From Macrotrachela quadricornifera (lineage: Eukaryota > Rotifera > Eurotatoria > Philodinida > Philodinidae), in assembly GCA_022393335.1 (NCBI GenBank), contig JAJEKB010000238.1, positions 105,818-169,817 of the forward strand: a stretch of 64,000 nt of DNA, read 5' to 3'. The position numbers were made by a program, and so were the translations under genes. The notes beneath the pieces were generated by a model, which worked only from the letters and a program-made list of their open reading frames with translations, was not told the origin of the DNA and searched no databases. This document shows, piece after piece, positions 24,632-37,825 of the stretch (within the stretch, counting starts at the first letter, position 1; every line of letters starts with the position of its first letter).

Positions 24632-27600
24632 TTAATTTTTGAACATGTCTGAAAGTAATTTTGACATGGATGCATTACCAATTGTACGTGCAAAATAAGT
24701 TTTTTCAATTAATAATGATGGAATACTTCGTAATAATGGTAATGTTAAAAGTAATCGACCAAAACTATAGAAAACAAAAAAAAATAACGTAAAATTTTAT
24801 TTTTTATATTAATATATAAAATTTTCTTTTTACCGAGTTGGTTGTGTTGGATTATGAATTTGTGTAAATTGTGCCAATGTTATTTGTGCTTGATCTTGTA
24901 AATTTTCAACCATTTTTGATTCTCTTAATGTTCGAGTATCTTCAAAAAGAAAAAATAAAATAAAAAAAACGAGAAAAATATTTTTTTTCTTATACCAAAA
25001 CGAAAAAGAACAATTGCTTTTAAACAAGCAAATTCAATTGGATCAAGTTTTAATTGTTTAAAACGATATAATATATCATTTAATAAACGATAAATTGATT
25101 TTCCATTTTCATTTTCTAATTGATAACGATTAAGAGCTGTTGTAAAAAGTGGTCCACCATTATCTAATGATGTTGAACATTGTATTGCCCAAAGAAGAAA
25201 TAATTCTGACCAAGATTCTTCTAATAAAATTAACTTAAAAGAAGAAAATTTGTTAGACAGATGGAAAAAGTAATTTATCGTTTTTATTTTTTATTTTTAT
25301 TCTTGAAGATTAACAATGATACTTTTAAATCTCTTCTACTTGACAATTTTTAGTTCATCTTATTATCACTCTTATGTTGATTGAATGTGAATTTATTTAT
25401 TTCTTGATCCTTCTTTCATCATTTGATTATTTGAATAGAGAAAATAATATGTATCGAGTTCATCAAAAGATGTTCATGTTTTCAAATGACATGATATTTT
25501 AGGATTAGAATATGTCAATAAAAAACATTATTTGAACTTGTTTCTTTTGATAGATATATATATATATATATAAATAAATACCTGATCACGAAAAGGTAAA
25601 TTTGAAAATGTTGGTAAATTACGAATCCATTTAACAATCATCAAAAGTATTTGTGCTGATGTTGCTGATATTTGATCATCTGTTTCATTTGAATATACTT
25701 GTGATGTTGATAAATCACATTCATCTTATATAGAAACATAAAATAATTTAATTTTTAAATTTAAATTTCGTTTTTTTGTTTTACCATCTTGTTTTATTGA
25801 TGATGTACTACCTTCACCAGGTGATGAAGCTGAATTAGAATTTGTTGGACGATGATGCATAACTGATACTGTTGTACCATTACCGTCACAATGAAAATCA
25901 ATTGAATCTGCACGAACTTGAGCACTATTACGTGGTTGACGTTCATTTTGTACCGCTTTTATTTCAAAAAAAATCAAAATTCATTTTATTGAATAAATAA
26001 ATAAATAAATAAAGAATATTTACCTTCTTTTATCATACCCATTTGTAAACACTAAAACAAAAAAACAAAATTCTATAATTAAAAAAAAAAGAACGAAATA
26101 ATCATTTGATTTGTCATTACTTTTTTAAGTCGACAAGCTTGACATTGATTACGATGTGCTTTATCAACAATACACATACCTGTATTTGCTTGACAACTAA
26201 TATAGAAAAATAAGTTTTATTTTCTAAGATTAAAAAAGAAGAAGAGAATTACCGATAAATTAATTTTCGTCGAACACTTCGTTTAAAAAATCCACTACAA
26301 CCATTGCATGCTAATATTCCATAATGTTTCCCACTTGAAATATCTCCGCAAACTGCACAAATTAAATTATTTCCCATATTATGATTAGTTGACATTGCAT
26401 TGGCTCCAACAACTCCAGCAGCAGCCGCAGCCGCTGCAGCCGCTGCTGCAGCTAACTTAGCAGCTTGTTGATTACGTTGTTGTTCAGCAACAACAGCAGC
26501 TGCAGCTGCTTCAGTATATTTAGCCATATTAGCAAAATAAGCATGAGGAGAGATTGGATATGGTTGGACAAGAGCATAACGATGATTTGTAAATGAATGA
26601 GGTCGAACCATTTTTGATGATGATGTTGTTGTTGATGACGATGATGAGGGTAAACACATTGAAAGAATACCAAATGGATTTTCAGCATTTGAAGTTGTTT
26701 TAGGTGGTATTAATGAATTATAATAATTTAAAATTGGTTCTTCTTTTGGTTGAACAAGTTGATCTTGTTCATCATTATTACTTTCAATACTACTATGACT
26801 ACTACTATCATCATCATTAATTGTTGGACTTGTTTCATTTGGTGGTGGTGGTGATGATGAACAATCTAATCAAAGAATAAATATACAAATCAAATTCTAT
26901 ATTTCACTCATTCTTGTTCTTCTTTTTTTTTTTTTTAGATTAAGATTTGCCGCTCACACGCCTCTTCATCCTTATGAGAACAACAACACTACTCAAAATG
27001 ACGATGTGTATGTGATTAATTTTATATAGAATGTATGTACTGCTACTGCATTTCTTGACAAGTTTAACGATGTTAATTTAGCCAGAGTGAACACACTCTC
27101 AGCATGATGTCTTCAAATCATTGATCACTTGTGCGAAGGAAGAAGAAAAAAAAAAAAAGAAGAGAGATCGATGTGATGTGCGTCTAATTTGTTCTACTTC
27201 GTCGCTGCATGATGATTATCATCATCATCATCATCTTTTTCTTTTCATATGAAATATTCGATCGAGCAAAAAGAAGATAAGTTTTTTAGACTTAATTGGA
27301 TAACGTGCTGTCGTTGTCGTCAACTTCCAATTCTCAATTTCTAGAAAGAAATCTATTGAATTATCATCGTGCAAATAACAATTGAACAGGGAAAGTCTAA
27401 TCGAAAAAAAAGAACATGTCATAGACAATAGAACGACAAGTGAATGTCTCAAGATAATCATTGTTCACTAGAAGATTTACGCTTCAAAAGATTTACTCAC
27501 ACACTTTGTATATCAATAGAAAAGAAACTTTTCGATACATTAAATAAAAAAGGGAAATAGACATAAACTGTAACACCAAAAAAAGAAAACCCGGAAGAAA

Positions 27601-27697
27601 AAAATCTTATTCGATACAATAATATCTACATACCATTATTGTTTGATGATTTAGTATTATTATTATTAATATTAATATTATCTTCATTAATATCCAT
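24632..27697 (-). CDS. NR2E3: Nuclear receptor of the NR2E3/PNR (fax-1, HR51) type
   Basis: A DNA-binding transcription factor. Exons: 27634-27697, 26253-26865, 26121-26196, 26024-26051, 25785-25955, 25582-25724, 24996-25233, 24834-24939, 24632-24764 (523 aa). The N-terminal region is Ser/Asn/Ala-rich with a run of 13 Ala. The C4 zinc-finger DNA-binding domain begins near residue 191 ([20 protein letters not shown]) with P-box CNGCSG, typical of the PNR group. It continues with [33 protein letters not shown], and the PNR-like T/A-box [11 protein letters not shown]. The ligand-binding domain (about 325-523) includes [18 protein letters not shown] and ends KLLSDMFKN, matching the PNR C-terminus as remembered. 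Orthologs specify photoreceptor or neuronal identity. Assignment to NR2E3 rather than a sister NR2E group rests on the P-box and tail. Confidence 0.9.
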
Positions 27698-29263
27698 AAT
27701 TAAAGAAATAAATGAAAAACAAAAACTAAAAAAAAAGATACTTTTTTGCTTCGTATAAAAAATGTCAAGTGCGTTGAGGTGTAAATCAAGCGCGAGGCGT
27801 CGAGATCGAATGAAAGAGCACTACCAACCATCATCATCGATCAACTTAATTTCGAGTGGTGGGAAAGAGAGAGAAAAAGAGCAAAAGAAAATCTTTCATT
27901 GGTTAACATCAGTTAAATATTTGAGAAAAAGAATAAATCTCCGTTTTTTTTTCTTTTTCTTCTTTTTCTTTCAACGAATCAGCTTCTTCATCAATTTCTT
28001 CTTCTTCTTCTTCTCTCTTGTGACATGTCAGAGAGCGGTATGGCATATATATGAGAGACGAAATAAGAGAAGAAAAAGAGATTTACTGCTAGTGCATTGA
28101 CTACCAATGTTGAAATTGGGGATTAATAAGAGGAACCATCGGATATGAAACATTTTTTTTCTTACTACTAAATCAGACATGCATATATAATATAAAAAAT
28201 CTTTGACATATATTTATCAAATAAAGCAAAAAGAAAAACAGGAATAAATTGTTAGATTAACTATCAATACAAAAAGTAAAGAAAAAAAAAGTAAAATAAA
28301 ATCAATTTGAATATGTAGATCAGTGAATTGGTGAAAAGTATCTTTATATATAGATATATATATATATAGTTATTTAGTTATTTACTTATCGTCTTTTAAA
28401 TAACAGAAAACATCTTATCATTGCTTTTTATTGACAGATGTATTGCCAACAAAAACGAATGTCATTCTCTTTTCTCATCAAATTGAATGAGACCAACGAA
28501 CGCGTGTTATAGGCTTATCATTTCAATTTATTTTAACAATATATTCCATCCTTACTAGTAACCCTAACATACACCTAGATATAATTTTAAATCGTTGAAT
28601 AAATAGAAAATGAATTTGATCATCAACAAGTATAAAGAGTATAGTAGGTATAATTGATGTGACACGTGTGAATCTAACCAAGCGAATAATGACTTTTTCT
28701 TTTTTTTTTTGATAGGAAAAAGAAAAAGAAAGTTATCTTTCACAAAAAAATTCTTTGACAGATGAATCTATTAGATTTCGTGTGTTCTTTGTTTTATGAA
28801 TATATATATTAATATGTGCGTATTTTACACTTGAAATTTACCGTTTTTTCTTCTTCTTCTTCTTTCTTTTTTAACAATCTTTTTTTGTTTAATGAGACAC
28901 GCAGCAAGTTTCAGCTATGCATTGTAAACGTCAATCATAATGTCGTCGGTCTGCCAACAACAAGTGGATTTGTCCTAACTTTGACGCGATTTGTCACACG
29001 CACATTTTTTCTAAATGTCATGCACGCTTTCGAAATGTCTCATTAGAGTTCAATATTTTGTAATCTTTTTGAATATAATAGAAAATTTCGTTTAATACAC
29101 ATATATATTTTAAATTATAAAAAAGATAGAAGATGAAGTAGGATAAATAGTTTAAATCACAGTAAATATAAAAATTGAACAAGAAAAAAAAATATATATT
29201 CATTTATATAAATGATATATGATGTTTAAAGAAAATCAAAAAATTGCTTTGGTATTTTATCTT
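27698..29263. other. Intergenic region
   Basis: This 1.57 kb stretch lies between the NR2E3 start and the UBE3A stop, both minus. It contains polypyrimidine and (CTT)n tracts at about 27945-28015 and 28850-28865, and a (TA)n tract near 28350. The open frames on the plus strand at 27762-28100 and 28816-29046 are Phe/Ser-rich translations of these tracts and are not credible genes. Confidence 0.5.
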
Positions 29264-32200
29264 TTAACGTAATCCAAAACCTTCAGTATTGTTAATAGCA
29301 ATAGAAAGTTTTTCTTGTAATTTTTCAATTGTTGAATAATCAGGAAGAAGAAGTACATTAAAACATGTATGAGCTGTTGGTAAACGATCAGTATCAGGAC
29401 CATTACGAGATATAATTAATTTTAATCGAGCTAAACCACCAATACTAAATATATATATATTTTTTTTTATTCAGTAAAAAATAAAAGAATAACATACGGA
29501 GCACGATCACTACCAGTAGTAAATCGTAGAAATTTTCGTTTTTGTTCATCATTAAAACTCATTAAAATACTCCAAAAATTTCTAAATATTAATTAGCATA
29601 TTATATTTAAATAATTGTTACGTTCTATCTATTATGACTAACAAAATATGGATCATTGCTCATTGTATGACCCATTATTATAATAAATTTCGGTTTTGTA
29701 GAGCGGTATGATCAATAACTTATGAGATCTTACTGTGAAAAAATAATAAATGAAAAACTTACTTTATTGTTGGACTATCGTTTGTATAGCCACTATCATA
29801 TTGAGCAGCTAAAGCAAGTTGATTAAAATCAAGTATTTGACTACCGGCAACAAGTAAATCAATTTCATCTGGTCGAAATAATTTTCTTAATGAACTATCA
29901 CGTGTTACCAATAAAAATCCATGAAAAAATGGATGAAATTGTCTTTCAATACTTTTATTTAATAAAAGATCACTATAAAGTTGTACAAATTCCTATAGAA
30001 TAAAATTGAAATTTATGAAGAAAATTTATTGTATTTTATTTAATAACCTCTCGATTACTATTTGTTACAGAAATTGTTTCTCCATTATCTTTTAAATCAA
30101 ATATTAAACGTGAACCAGTTGCATCAGTAATAGCAACTTGAAATGTTAAACCAAATGCATCTTCAATAGTCATATTTTCCGTTTCTTCATTATATGTTAA
30201 AAGATTTTTTAAACTTGTATAAATTGTCTAAATAATAAGAATATATATATATACATATTTTTTTTTTCAAAACAAAATAATCAAATCTACTGGATGTGAT
30301 GTTTCAAGATCTTCATAAATACCAATTTTATTCATTAATTTACGATAAATAACAGGTGGAAATTTAATATCAAGAATAATTGAATTATATATAGCTAAAC
30401 CTAATAACATGCCTATTAATGTATATTCACGATCGAGATCTTCAGGTGCTGATGGATTAAACCATAAACAATGTGTTTCTTCATTTGCCATAAACATACC
30501 TATGTTTACAAGGAAAAATTCGTTAATATAGAAAAAAAAATTAAACAACAACTTTCATCACATTAAAATTTTTTTTATGATAAAGAAATAAAATTAATTG
30601 CGGTAGCAACATACCGCACATGTCAAAGTTAGTCTAAACCTTCTTTCGTAACAGAAAATTTTGGTGTAACTGTGAAACGTTCATATTCATTTTTTTAGCA
30701 TACATAAAGTATCTTCTCTTTTAGATATTCATGACGGTGCGACAGTGACACATTAATAGTCACCATAAACATTCCTATTCACGAATTGTAAATAATATAA
30801 CTAAGATAAAATAATGCCATTTAGGGTTAGATTAGGTATGTTTCAATATAAAATGATTAATTTATTAGATTTAGATGCGAAAGTTGATCTAAAATTTCTC
30901 TTTTAAATTTAATTTTAATTAATACGAAAAAAGTACTCAAAAAATATTAAATATTTCAAAACATACCATATTCAGGGCTGAAAATTTGTTCAGTAATAAG
31001 TTGAAAGAATTCTTTTGATAATCCACCTAAAAACAAAATCATAGAAATAATTAAAAAAAAATTTTTTTAAATCACCTTCATCATGTCCTTGTTCGCCTTC
31101 AAATTCGACAAATAATTGTTTTTTAAGTTCATCTGGTTGTTCAATACCTTGATATTCGAGCTAGACAAAATAAATTGTCTTCTATAGAAAGAAAACTTGT
31201 TTCGGAAAAATCGAATCATATTCACATACAGATATAAATGCATCTTCAATTAAATGATCACGTCGAACATAAATTTTAAAAAATGGATTTAAACGAATTG
31301 CGTTAAATATATTATGAAATAATATTGTACGTCTTTGAATATACATTCGTGCTTTTATTTCAATACTAAGTAATGCTAAATAATAAAAATAAAATATAAT
31401 TAAATTTTTATTTTAAATTTACCGATTTTATTTATAGTTGAGAGAAAAAATGGATAGAAAATAAATGAAAATTGTGTAGAATTTATTGGTTGTTGAATAA
31501 AATCTAAATATTCTTGTCTTATATCAATTTTTTCATTTGTATATTCATTAATAAAATCATTAAATGAATACTGGCCATGTCGATATTCATTTAATTTAAG
31601 ATTAAGTTTTCTTTCTAAACCATTTTCATATGGAGATTCATTTTCATCTTTTTCATTTGTTGATGTTTGTGTTGTCGTTGTTGTTGAAGATGCCGAAGCT
31701 TCTGATATATTTTTATTATTTGATTCTTGTTCTTCATTGTCATTAGTTTCATCAAGACGTCGTTGACGACGTTTAATTAATTCATTATTCATTTTTTCAT
31801 TGTTTTTACGTTCAATTTCTATGATTTCTAATGTATCACGTTGACCACTGAGAAGATTTGCATAGAAAAGTATACGTAATGCATTAAGTCCTTCTTTCAT
31901 TCCTGATAAAAAATAAAGAAAATAAAAATGATTATAAACAGCTAGAATTGAAAATCAACATCCTCATTTTTATTCATAACTTAGTATATGATAGTCTTTT
32001 AAGGAGATTCCTTCCCTTTCTGGAGTTTCCCGACACGGCTAGGCGAAACATTTTAAAACTCTCAGAATAGATAGACTTTGATGAGTAGAGCAAAATTTAT
32101 CACAGACACAATATTCCTCGATGCTTGCTTATAGAAGCTTTTAGGATCTCAAGACCCAAAAATGATGAGAAATTTTCCCCCTCGAAAAACTCGAGACATC

Positions 32201-33692
32201 ATTATTTTGAGCTGACATTTTTTGTGTGCTAACTAGGACCCAATCGTAATGCGTCTTTATTTTTGTTTTGAAAAATATCATTTCTATACGTTAGGAGAAT
32301 GAAAATGCTGAAGACCGTGTTAAATACTTTGGATTTGAGGGTCTTACGAATTTTGTAAAATCTACCAAATTAGATGGAAACTAGATTTCAGCGAAAGAAA
32401 AACAGTACGCACCCTAATTTAGCCGAACTACTTATAAAAAAATTTTCAGCTCGATCGGCTCAACTGTTTTAGAGAAAAAGGGGTTTCTTTAAGATTAATT
32501 TATAAAATAGAAAGTAGTAATTGAAAGATTTTAATATATTAAGAGTAAACGAATACTACAGAAATCACATTCAAAGAAAATATGATTTAATATTTAATTA
32601 AAATAAATAATAACCTGGTTCACTTGATAAAAGTTCTTCATTATCACATTTAATATTTATATGATTGCACCAATTTAAAGTATGTAGAGTAATGTATTGT
32701 TGTACATGTGAAATATAATCTTTTAAATTTGTTGGATGTTTTGCTAAAACACGTATAAATTTTGCTTGTGTATCGAGAGATAAATTTGTTAAAATTGAAT
32801 AAAATAATCGAGCAATATCAAAAATAAAAAATGGATCAGAAAGAAATGGTAATTGAAAAATAATAAAGAATATATTTAAAAAATTTGCATCAGTTTCAAG
32901 TTGATTATTTTTTGATGATTGTAATTCATTATTTAATTGATTTAATAATAATCCTAATGATTTATGAATTATTGTAGATATTTCATCTTCATAAGATGAT
33001 AATAATTTTATTGAATATTTCATAATATCAAAATCTAATGTTATTTCATCATTATCCAATGTTATATAAGGATCATGTATAAATAAACCTAAACATCGAA
33101 AAAACAAAATTTTATTAACTAAAAGAAAATTTAAATTATGTTTACTTTTTGGTATAACACTTGTTGTTGTTGTTAAATATTCTTGATTAATAGAAATATT
33201 TTCTAAAAAATTTTTTTTTAAAAAACAAATTGATAAATTAAATCTATGTGAAAATATAAATTCAATTGAATTTCTTAATAAATTCCAATTATTTATTCGT
33301 TTACATTGATTAATTATCTTTTGAAGATTATTTTCTGTTAAAAATTTTATATTTATTTCTTCAAGATTTTCTTCAATACATAATTGTGCTTGTTCAAAAT
33401 TAAGTCGAACAGCTTCAGCAGCGGCTTTATTTGGATCTTCAAACATATTTTTATCATATTTAAATGATGAACTTGATCGACAATAAATATTTATACATTG
33501 ATTATTTCCTATCAATTAAAAAAACTAATTTCAAAAAAGAAATTTAATACAATTTAAATATTTCATACCACAACCATGAATTAATTGATGAAAATAACGA
33601 TGAATTATTTTTCCTGCTAGATAAATGAAAATTAATAATTAATAAAAGTAAAAATTGGGTTTTTTTTCTGTATATTTTATACCAGCTGACAT
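29264..33692 (-). CDS. UBE3A: HECT E3 ubiquitin ligase UBE3A (E6AP)
   Basis: Twelve exons: 33683-33692, 33569-33616, 32615-33508, 31423-31902, 31230-31375, 31076-31160, 30967-31026, 30291-30499, 30048-30227, 29763-29992, 29498-29581, 29264-29444, giving 868 aa (human isoforms 852-875). The N-terminal AZUL zinc domain is clear ([15 protein letters not shown], then INIYC and a later AQLC, so four Cys ligands). The HECT domain fills the last 350 residues: [49 protein letters not shown] and the catalytic Cys in [13 protein letters not shown]. That Cys sits 32 residues from the C-terminus, as in human. The tail GFGLR is also conserved. Intron 3 (31903-32614, 712 bp) contains sequence of unlike composition. 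Intron 7 (30500-30966) is also long. Confidence 0.96.
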
Positions 33693-33942
33693 TATTTATT
33701 CTTTAAATATCTATTTAGTTTATTTTAAATAATCGAAGATATTAATATTAACTGTTGTACTTCCTTGCATTTATTTTATTTTTGTCCCCTATTTTACCAC
33801 AGCTACGAAGTATTTATACCAATAGAACGTTGAAGAATTAGTAAGAAATAAGAATATATTCTACAGAGGGCGTTTCTTTTGGATTTAGATTTGTTTCTAA
33901 AGAAAAATATCGCGGGAATAGATTCTTTCAATTAATTATTGA
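33693..33942. promoter_or_regulatory. Probable shared promoter region of UBE3A and CFAP299
   Basis: Only 250 bp separate the two divergent start codons, so both core promoters and 5' UTRs must fit here. The region contains GTTCTAATGG-like and GGGCG (near 33868) sequences. No TATA box could be assigned with confidence. This is inference from spacing alone. Confidence 0.4.
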
Positions 33943-35278
33943 ATGATGAATACATCAAAAAATGTAAATAATATATTTAAATATATTATTTTATTTATAA
34001 TATTTATAGAAATTACTTCGACAATTTTATACAGATGATGATCAAAATCCAATGGCTGATTTTGTTACTGAATTTCCTAGTAAGTTACAAGATAGAATAT
34101 CAAATTTATTCTATTTAATTATAGCATACGAAGCATTTCTTGATAGTCAAATATCAGATATTGATCAGAATTATTTACAAGTAAGAGTTTAATAATATAA
34201 GAGAAGAAAAAAAAAAAGAATTATTTTATATTAATTGAATATTAAGGATAGTGATATAGCACGTGAATTTGTTGAATTAGGTTATCGAGGTATTGGTCAA
34301 GCTATATCTCGAAAAGATTTTGAAGAACGTAAACATCGTGCTGAACTTATTCTTTATTCTCGTCGACATGGTCCTATATCAATAATTAGTGATTCATTAA
34401 CAATTACTGAAACATTTGCTAAAGCACTTGCTTCTCGAGAAGAAGCAAATCGAACAACACGTTTATTAACAATAATTTTTCTACGTGATAAAAATAATTT
34501 TGGTCATGAAATATCATCATATATTGATTATGCATATCGATTAAAATTTGAAGATTTAACAGAATTTTTTCTTGGGAAAACTAAACTTATATCATTAATA
34601 ACGGATTTAAGTTTTTATAATTGGGATACACAAATATGTCGATCAAATGATACGAATAATTTTCATTTATTATCAGATGTTAATGGAATAAAATTTCGAT
34701 GTGAACATGATAGAAAAATTGTTTATGTTGATCCAGAATTAAAACATTATGGAGATGGTACAACAAGAACAATTATAAATGCAGTTGGATATTTACAAAT
34801 TATTCTCTATGTAAATATTGAAATTCTTTATTTTTATTTTTCCAAAGATATCATTATAATACGGATAACTATAATGTCGTAACATTTTCTCAAGTCAAGG
34901 TGTTTGCAGAACAAAAAAAGAATTTTCCAATATTTTCAGTATGATCAGAAATAGTACTTCCATAAAAATTGTTCATTTTGAGTATAAGAAAAATTATCAA
35001 AACAGATTTTAAAAAAGAAGGAATTCAATCATACAATTTTTGTAGAGTTTTTCACAGTATATCTTATGAAAAAAATCCAATGCTTTCTCATCATAGATAG
35101 TAGGTTAACCGATAAAAGCATACAGTAATAAGAAAACAAAAAAAAAATGATAGAGTATAATCCTCGACTGTAACATATGGATGTTATTGAATTGTCCTAA
35201 ATCAAAAATGAATTTGTATCATTTTAACTGGTTCTTTTTCTATTTTAGGATCATTATTTACGTCGAAAGAAATTTTAG
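33943..35278 (+). CDS. CFAP299: Cilia- and flagella-associated protein 299
   Basis: Five exons: 33943-33963, 34010-34079, 34125-34180, 34247-34810, 35249-35278 (246 aa; vertebrate C4orf22/CFAP299 is about 233 aa). The match to the vertebrate protein as I remember it runs from end to end: YEAFLDSQISDIDQNYLQD, REFVELGYRGIG, RKDFEERKHRAE, ASREEANR, IFLRDKNNFGHEISSYIDYA, DLSFYNWD, FRCEHDRKIVYVDPE, GYLQIILY, and the tiny last exon DHYLRRKKF. Finding this last exon corrects the apparent read-through past 34810. It is an axoneme-associated protein, which fits a ciliated organism. The first exon, only 21 bp with two candidate ATGs, is the weakest part of the model. Intron 4 is 438 bp. Confidence 0.9.
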
Positions 35279-35593
35279 AATCAATAAATAAAAAAATATT
35301 TTTCATTCATATTTTAATCATGTGATCGGATGATCATATAATTTTTTTTATGTCTGATTTAAATAACTTGTTGATTTATATAGGAATTATACAAAAAACA
35401 TATACTTATGAATATCAAAAACAAAAAGACAAATACAATTGTTGATATATATCAAACAAAAAAACAAATAAATCGAAGAAGAAAAAAACAAGATCAGATG
35501 TTATTATATGTTCTTAAAAACATATTACATGTAAATTGAATAGTTTCATATACAAGACAAAAGAAAAACAATAACATAGACATAAATATGTAT
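35279..35593. other. Intergenic spacer between convergent genes
   Basis: A 315 bp AT-rich stretch between the CFAP299 and ALYREF stop codons. It should hold both 3' UTRs. AATAAA occurs at 35283-35291. Nothing else was seen. Confidence 0.45.
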
Positions 35594-36516
35594 TTATTTT
35601 TTTTGTTTACTTGCAGCACGATATGCATCAAGTTCAGCATCAAGATCTTCAGCTGTAACATCATCTTTCTTTTTATTAATACTATTTTGTTGTTGTTTAT
35701 TATCACGTCTTGGATTATTTCGAACTATATTTTGTTGATTATTATTACGATTACCAGATCGTTGATTTCTATTACCACCTCCATTAATTAATGATGAAAA
35801 TCGATTTGATTGTGGTCTAGATCCATCATTAACACCACCTACTAGACTGATGTCCATTGCACGACCTATATATAGATTAAATAAGAAAATTAATGTGATT
35901 GTAGTTTGTTTATTTTTTTTTTCTAATTATTTTACCATCAAGATTGAGAGTATTATATTTTCGTTGAGCAGAAATAGCATCAACACGACGTTCATATATA
36001 ACTTCAGCTGTACCTAAAGATCGACCACTTTCATCATAATGTACGCGAGCTGTACGTATAGCTCCAACATCTCCAAATAATTCCTTAAAATAATAATAAT
36101 AATAATAATAATTAAAATAGAGAAATAAAATAAATTCTTACTTGAATATCGTCTGTAGTTACATTATAATCAAGATTCGAAATAAGTAATTTGGTTGTAC
36201 TATTTACACCAGTATTTCTTTGTCCTACTTGATTTCGATTTGTATTATCTTCATATAGATCATGTTTCCAACGACCTGTTGTTGATAGATTCGATGTTCG
36301 AGGCTAAATAAAACGAATAAAATAAATTAAAATAAAAAGTAAAATTCTTACTATTCCACCGCCACCACGAGTTCGAAATCCGTTACCATTTCCTCGACCA
36401 GTACGTCCTCGAAATCCTCGATTTCCACTACGGCCACGACCACCACGTTGATTTGTTTTACGATCTAATCGAACGATATCGTCAAGATCAAGACTAAGTT
36501 TATCCGTATCGGTCAT
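35594..36516 (-). CDS. ALYREF: mRNA export adaptor ALYREF (Aly/REF, THOC4)
   Basis: Four exons: 36352-36516, 36142-36303, 35936-36083, 35594-35865 (248 aa, human about 257). The N-terminal UAP56-binding motif is LSLDLDDIVRLDR. An RGG-rich region follows (RGGRGRSGNRGFRGRTGRG), then a single RRM at about residues 90-170: RNP2 KLLISNLDYNV, D(I)QELFGDVGAI, and an RNP1-like SLGTAEVIYERR. The C-terminus is Asn/Arg-rich with the second UAP56-binding helix DDVTAEDLDAELDAYRA. This is the classic Aly/REF layout. It links splicing and TREX to nuclear export. AT-rich Asn/Gln runs replace part of the second RGG box. Confidence 0.95.
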
Positions 36517-37182
36517 TTCAGTATATTGTTGTTGTTGATATTAAATATGATAATAAACTGGTGTTAATCTAAAAACTTCATGTGTTTTTTTTTGTATATG
36601 GTACATTTCGCTGTTGATATAAATTTATTTTGAAATAAATTAAAATCATAAGTTTAATAAGAACAATCCGGCTACATTTGTTTATTTTTTTTTGCCGGTG
36701 AGAAGATATACCCCGCACATGTTAACATATATTCGCCATATTCATCGAACGAATAAGCGAGTTATGCATACAGAAGACTATTCATTCTTGTTTTTATATA
36801 TTTATTTCCTAAATTTTTTCATACTTGTTATACAAATGGGAACAACTCGAAATGATAAATTATTAAATAAAAATAACTAAATTATAATGCCAAAAGAGAG
36901 AAAGAAGAAAATAAATGTTGAATGGAAATTATTCTTTCATAAAAAAAACAATGAAGGTTCTATACATAAATAATGTTTTGATAACCATATTGAAAATATG
37001 TGTAGATTGACCTTTATTATTACTTTTTAACGAATTAGAATATTAATTTGAAAATTTAAAGAAATTAGTTTTTCAAAATATTTTATTTATTAAAAATAAT
37101 TTTTTTAAAAGCAAATATTAAAATAAAAAACACTACAATTACCATTTATTTCTGATTGGCTGAATAAAAATGTCATTCAGTG
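36517..37182. other. Intergenic region
   Basis: AT-rich sequence upstream of ALYREF (minus) and left of the hAT MITE. The plus-strand 62-codon frame at 36692-36880 has no recognisable family. No gene is supported. Confidence 0.45.
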
Positions 37183-37190
37183 AAAGCAAG

Positions 37191-37619
37191 CTGTGTTTCC
37201 AATGGCAAGTGTACACAGCAGGAGCAAAATGCATTGTACACCTGCTGTTTACCATGTACACTCTGATATACACTTTGTTCAGAAAAACAAAGTGTACATT
37301 TAAAAAATGATGATGTTGATAAAGACAATTGAAATATTGCTGATATGGTATTTTCAAGCTATAGATATAGTAAATTTTAATATTTTTTCGTGAAAACTTG
37401 TTAATGTTGTATTTTGTTGCAAAATTACTCAAATTTATGAAATAGTACATCTTTATATAATTTATATGCTTGATATTATATGATATAACTTATGAACAAA
37501 AATAACATTTCATTATTTTTTTCTAGATTATAAAAGTTTTTCAGTACATTTTGTACACTTTACTCTCAGACGCAAAGTGTGCAGGTACATTTTGTCCAAC
37601 ATTTCTATTGGAAAGACTG
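37191..37619. mobile_element. Non-autonomous hAT-type element, copy 1
   Basis: A 429 bp element with terminal inverted repeats (left CTGTGTTTCCAATGG, right read on the minus strand CAGTCTTTCCAATAG). It is flanked by an 8 bp target duplication with one mismatch (AAAGCAAG at 37183-37190, AAAGCAAA at 37620-37627). An 8 bp duplication and CAGTG-type ends are hallmarks of the hAT superfamily. Subterminal regions contain many TGTAC motifs, as expected for transposase binding sites. It has no transposase open frame. It is homologous to the element at 47666-48167 at both ends and lies 200 bp upstream of the RNF141 start codon. Confidence 0.85.
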
Positions 37620-37825
37620 AAAGCAAACACCCACTCATGCACGCAAACACTTTATCTATCTATATATTATTTATCTTATTCTACTATCTATGAGTAATTA
37701 GAGTGTAATACGTTTAGTTAAATTCCAAAATTCATTTGTTTTCACATATAAATATTTATCATTTCTGTCTAAAATATGTTGTTCTCATCTGAAAAGAAAT
37801 TTATTGTTGATAAACAATTTAAAGT

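Noticed and set aside
27762..28100. 112-codon plus-strand open frame with an RRK-rich start and Phe runs
   Set aside because: Produced by T/C-rich tracts. No similarity, and the Phe run is homopolymeric.
34811..34882. Read-through C-terminus of CFAP299 past 34810
   Set aside because: A GT donor at 34811 and a 30 bp terminal exon at 35249-35278 restore the conserved DHYLRRKKF ending.
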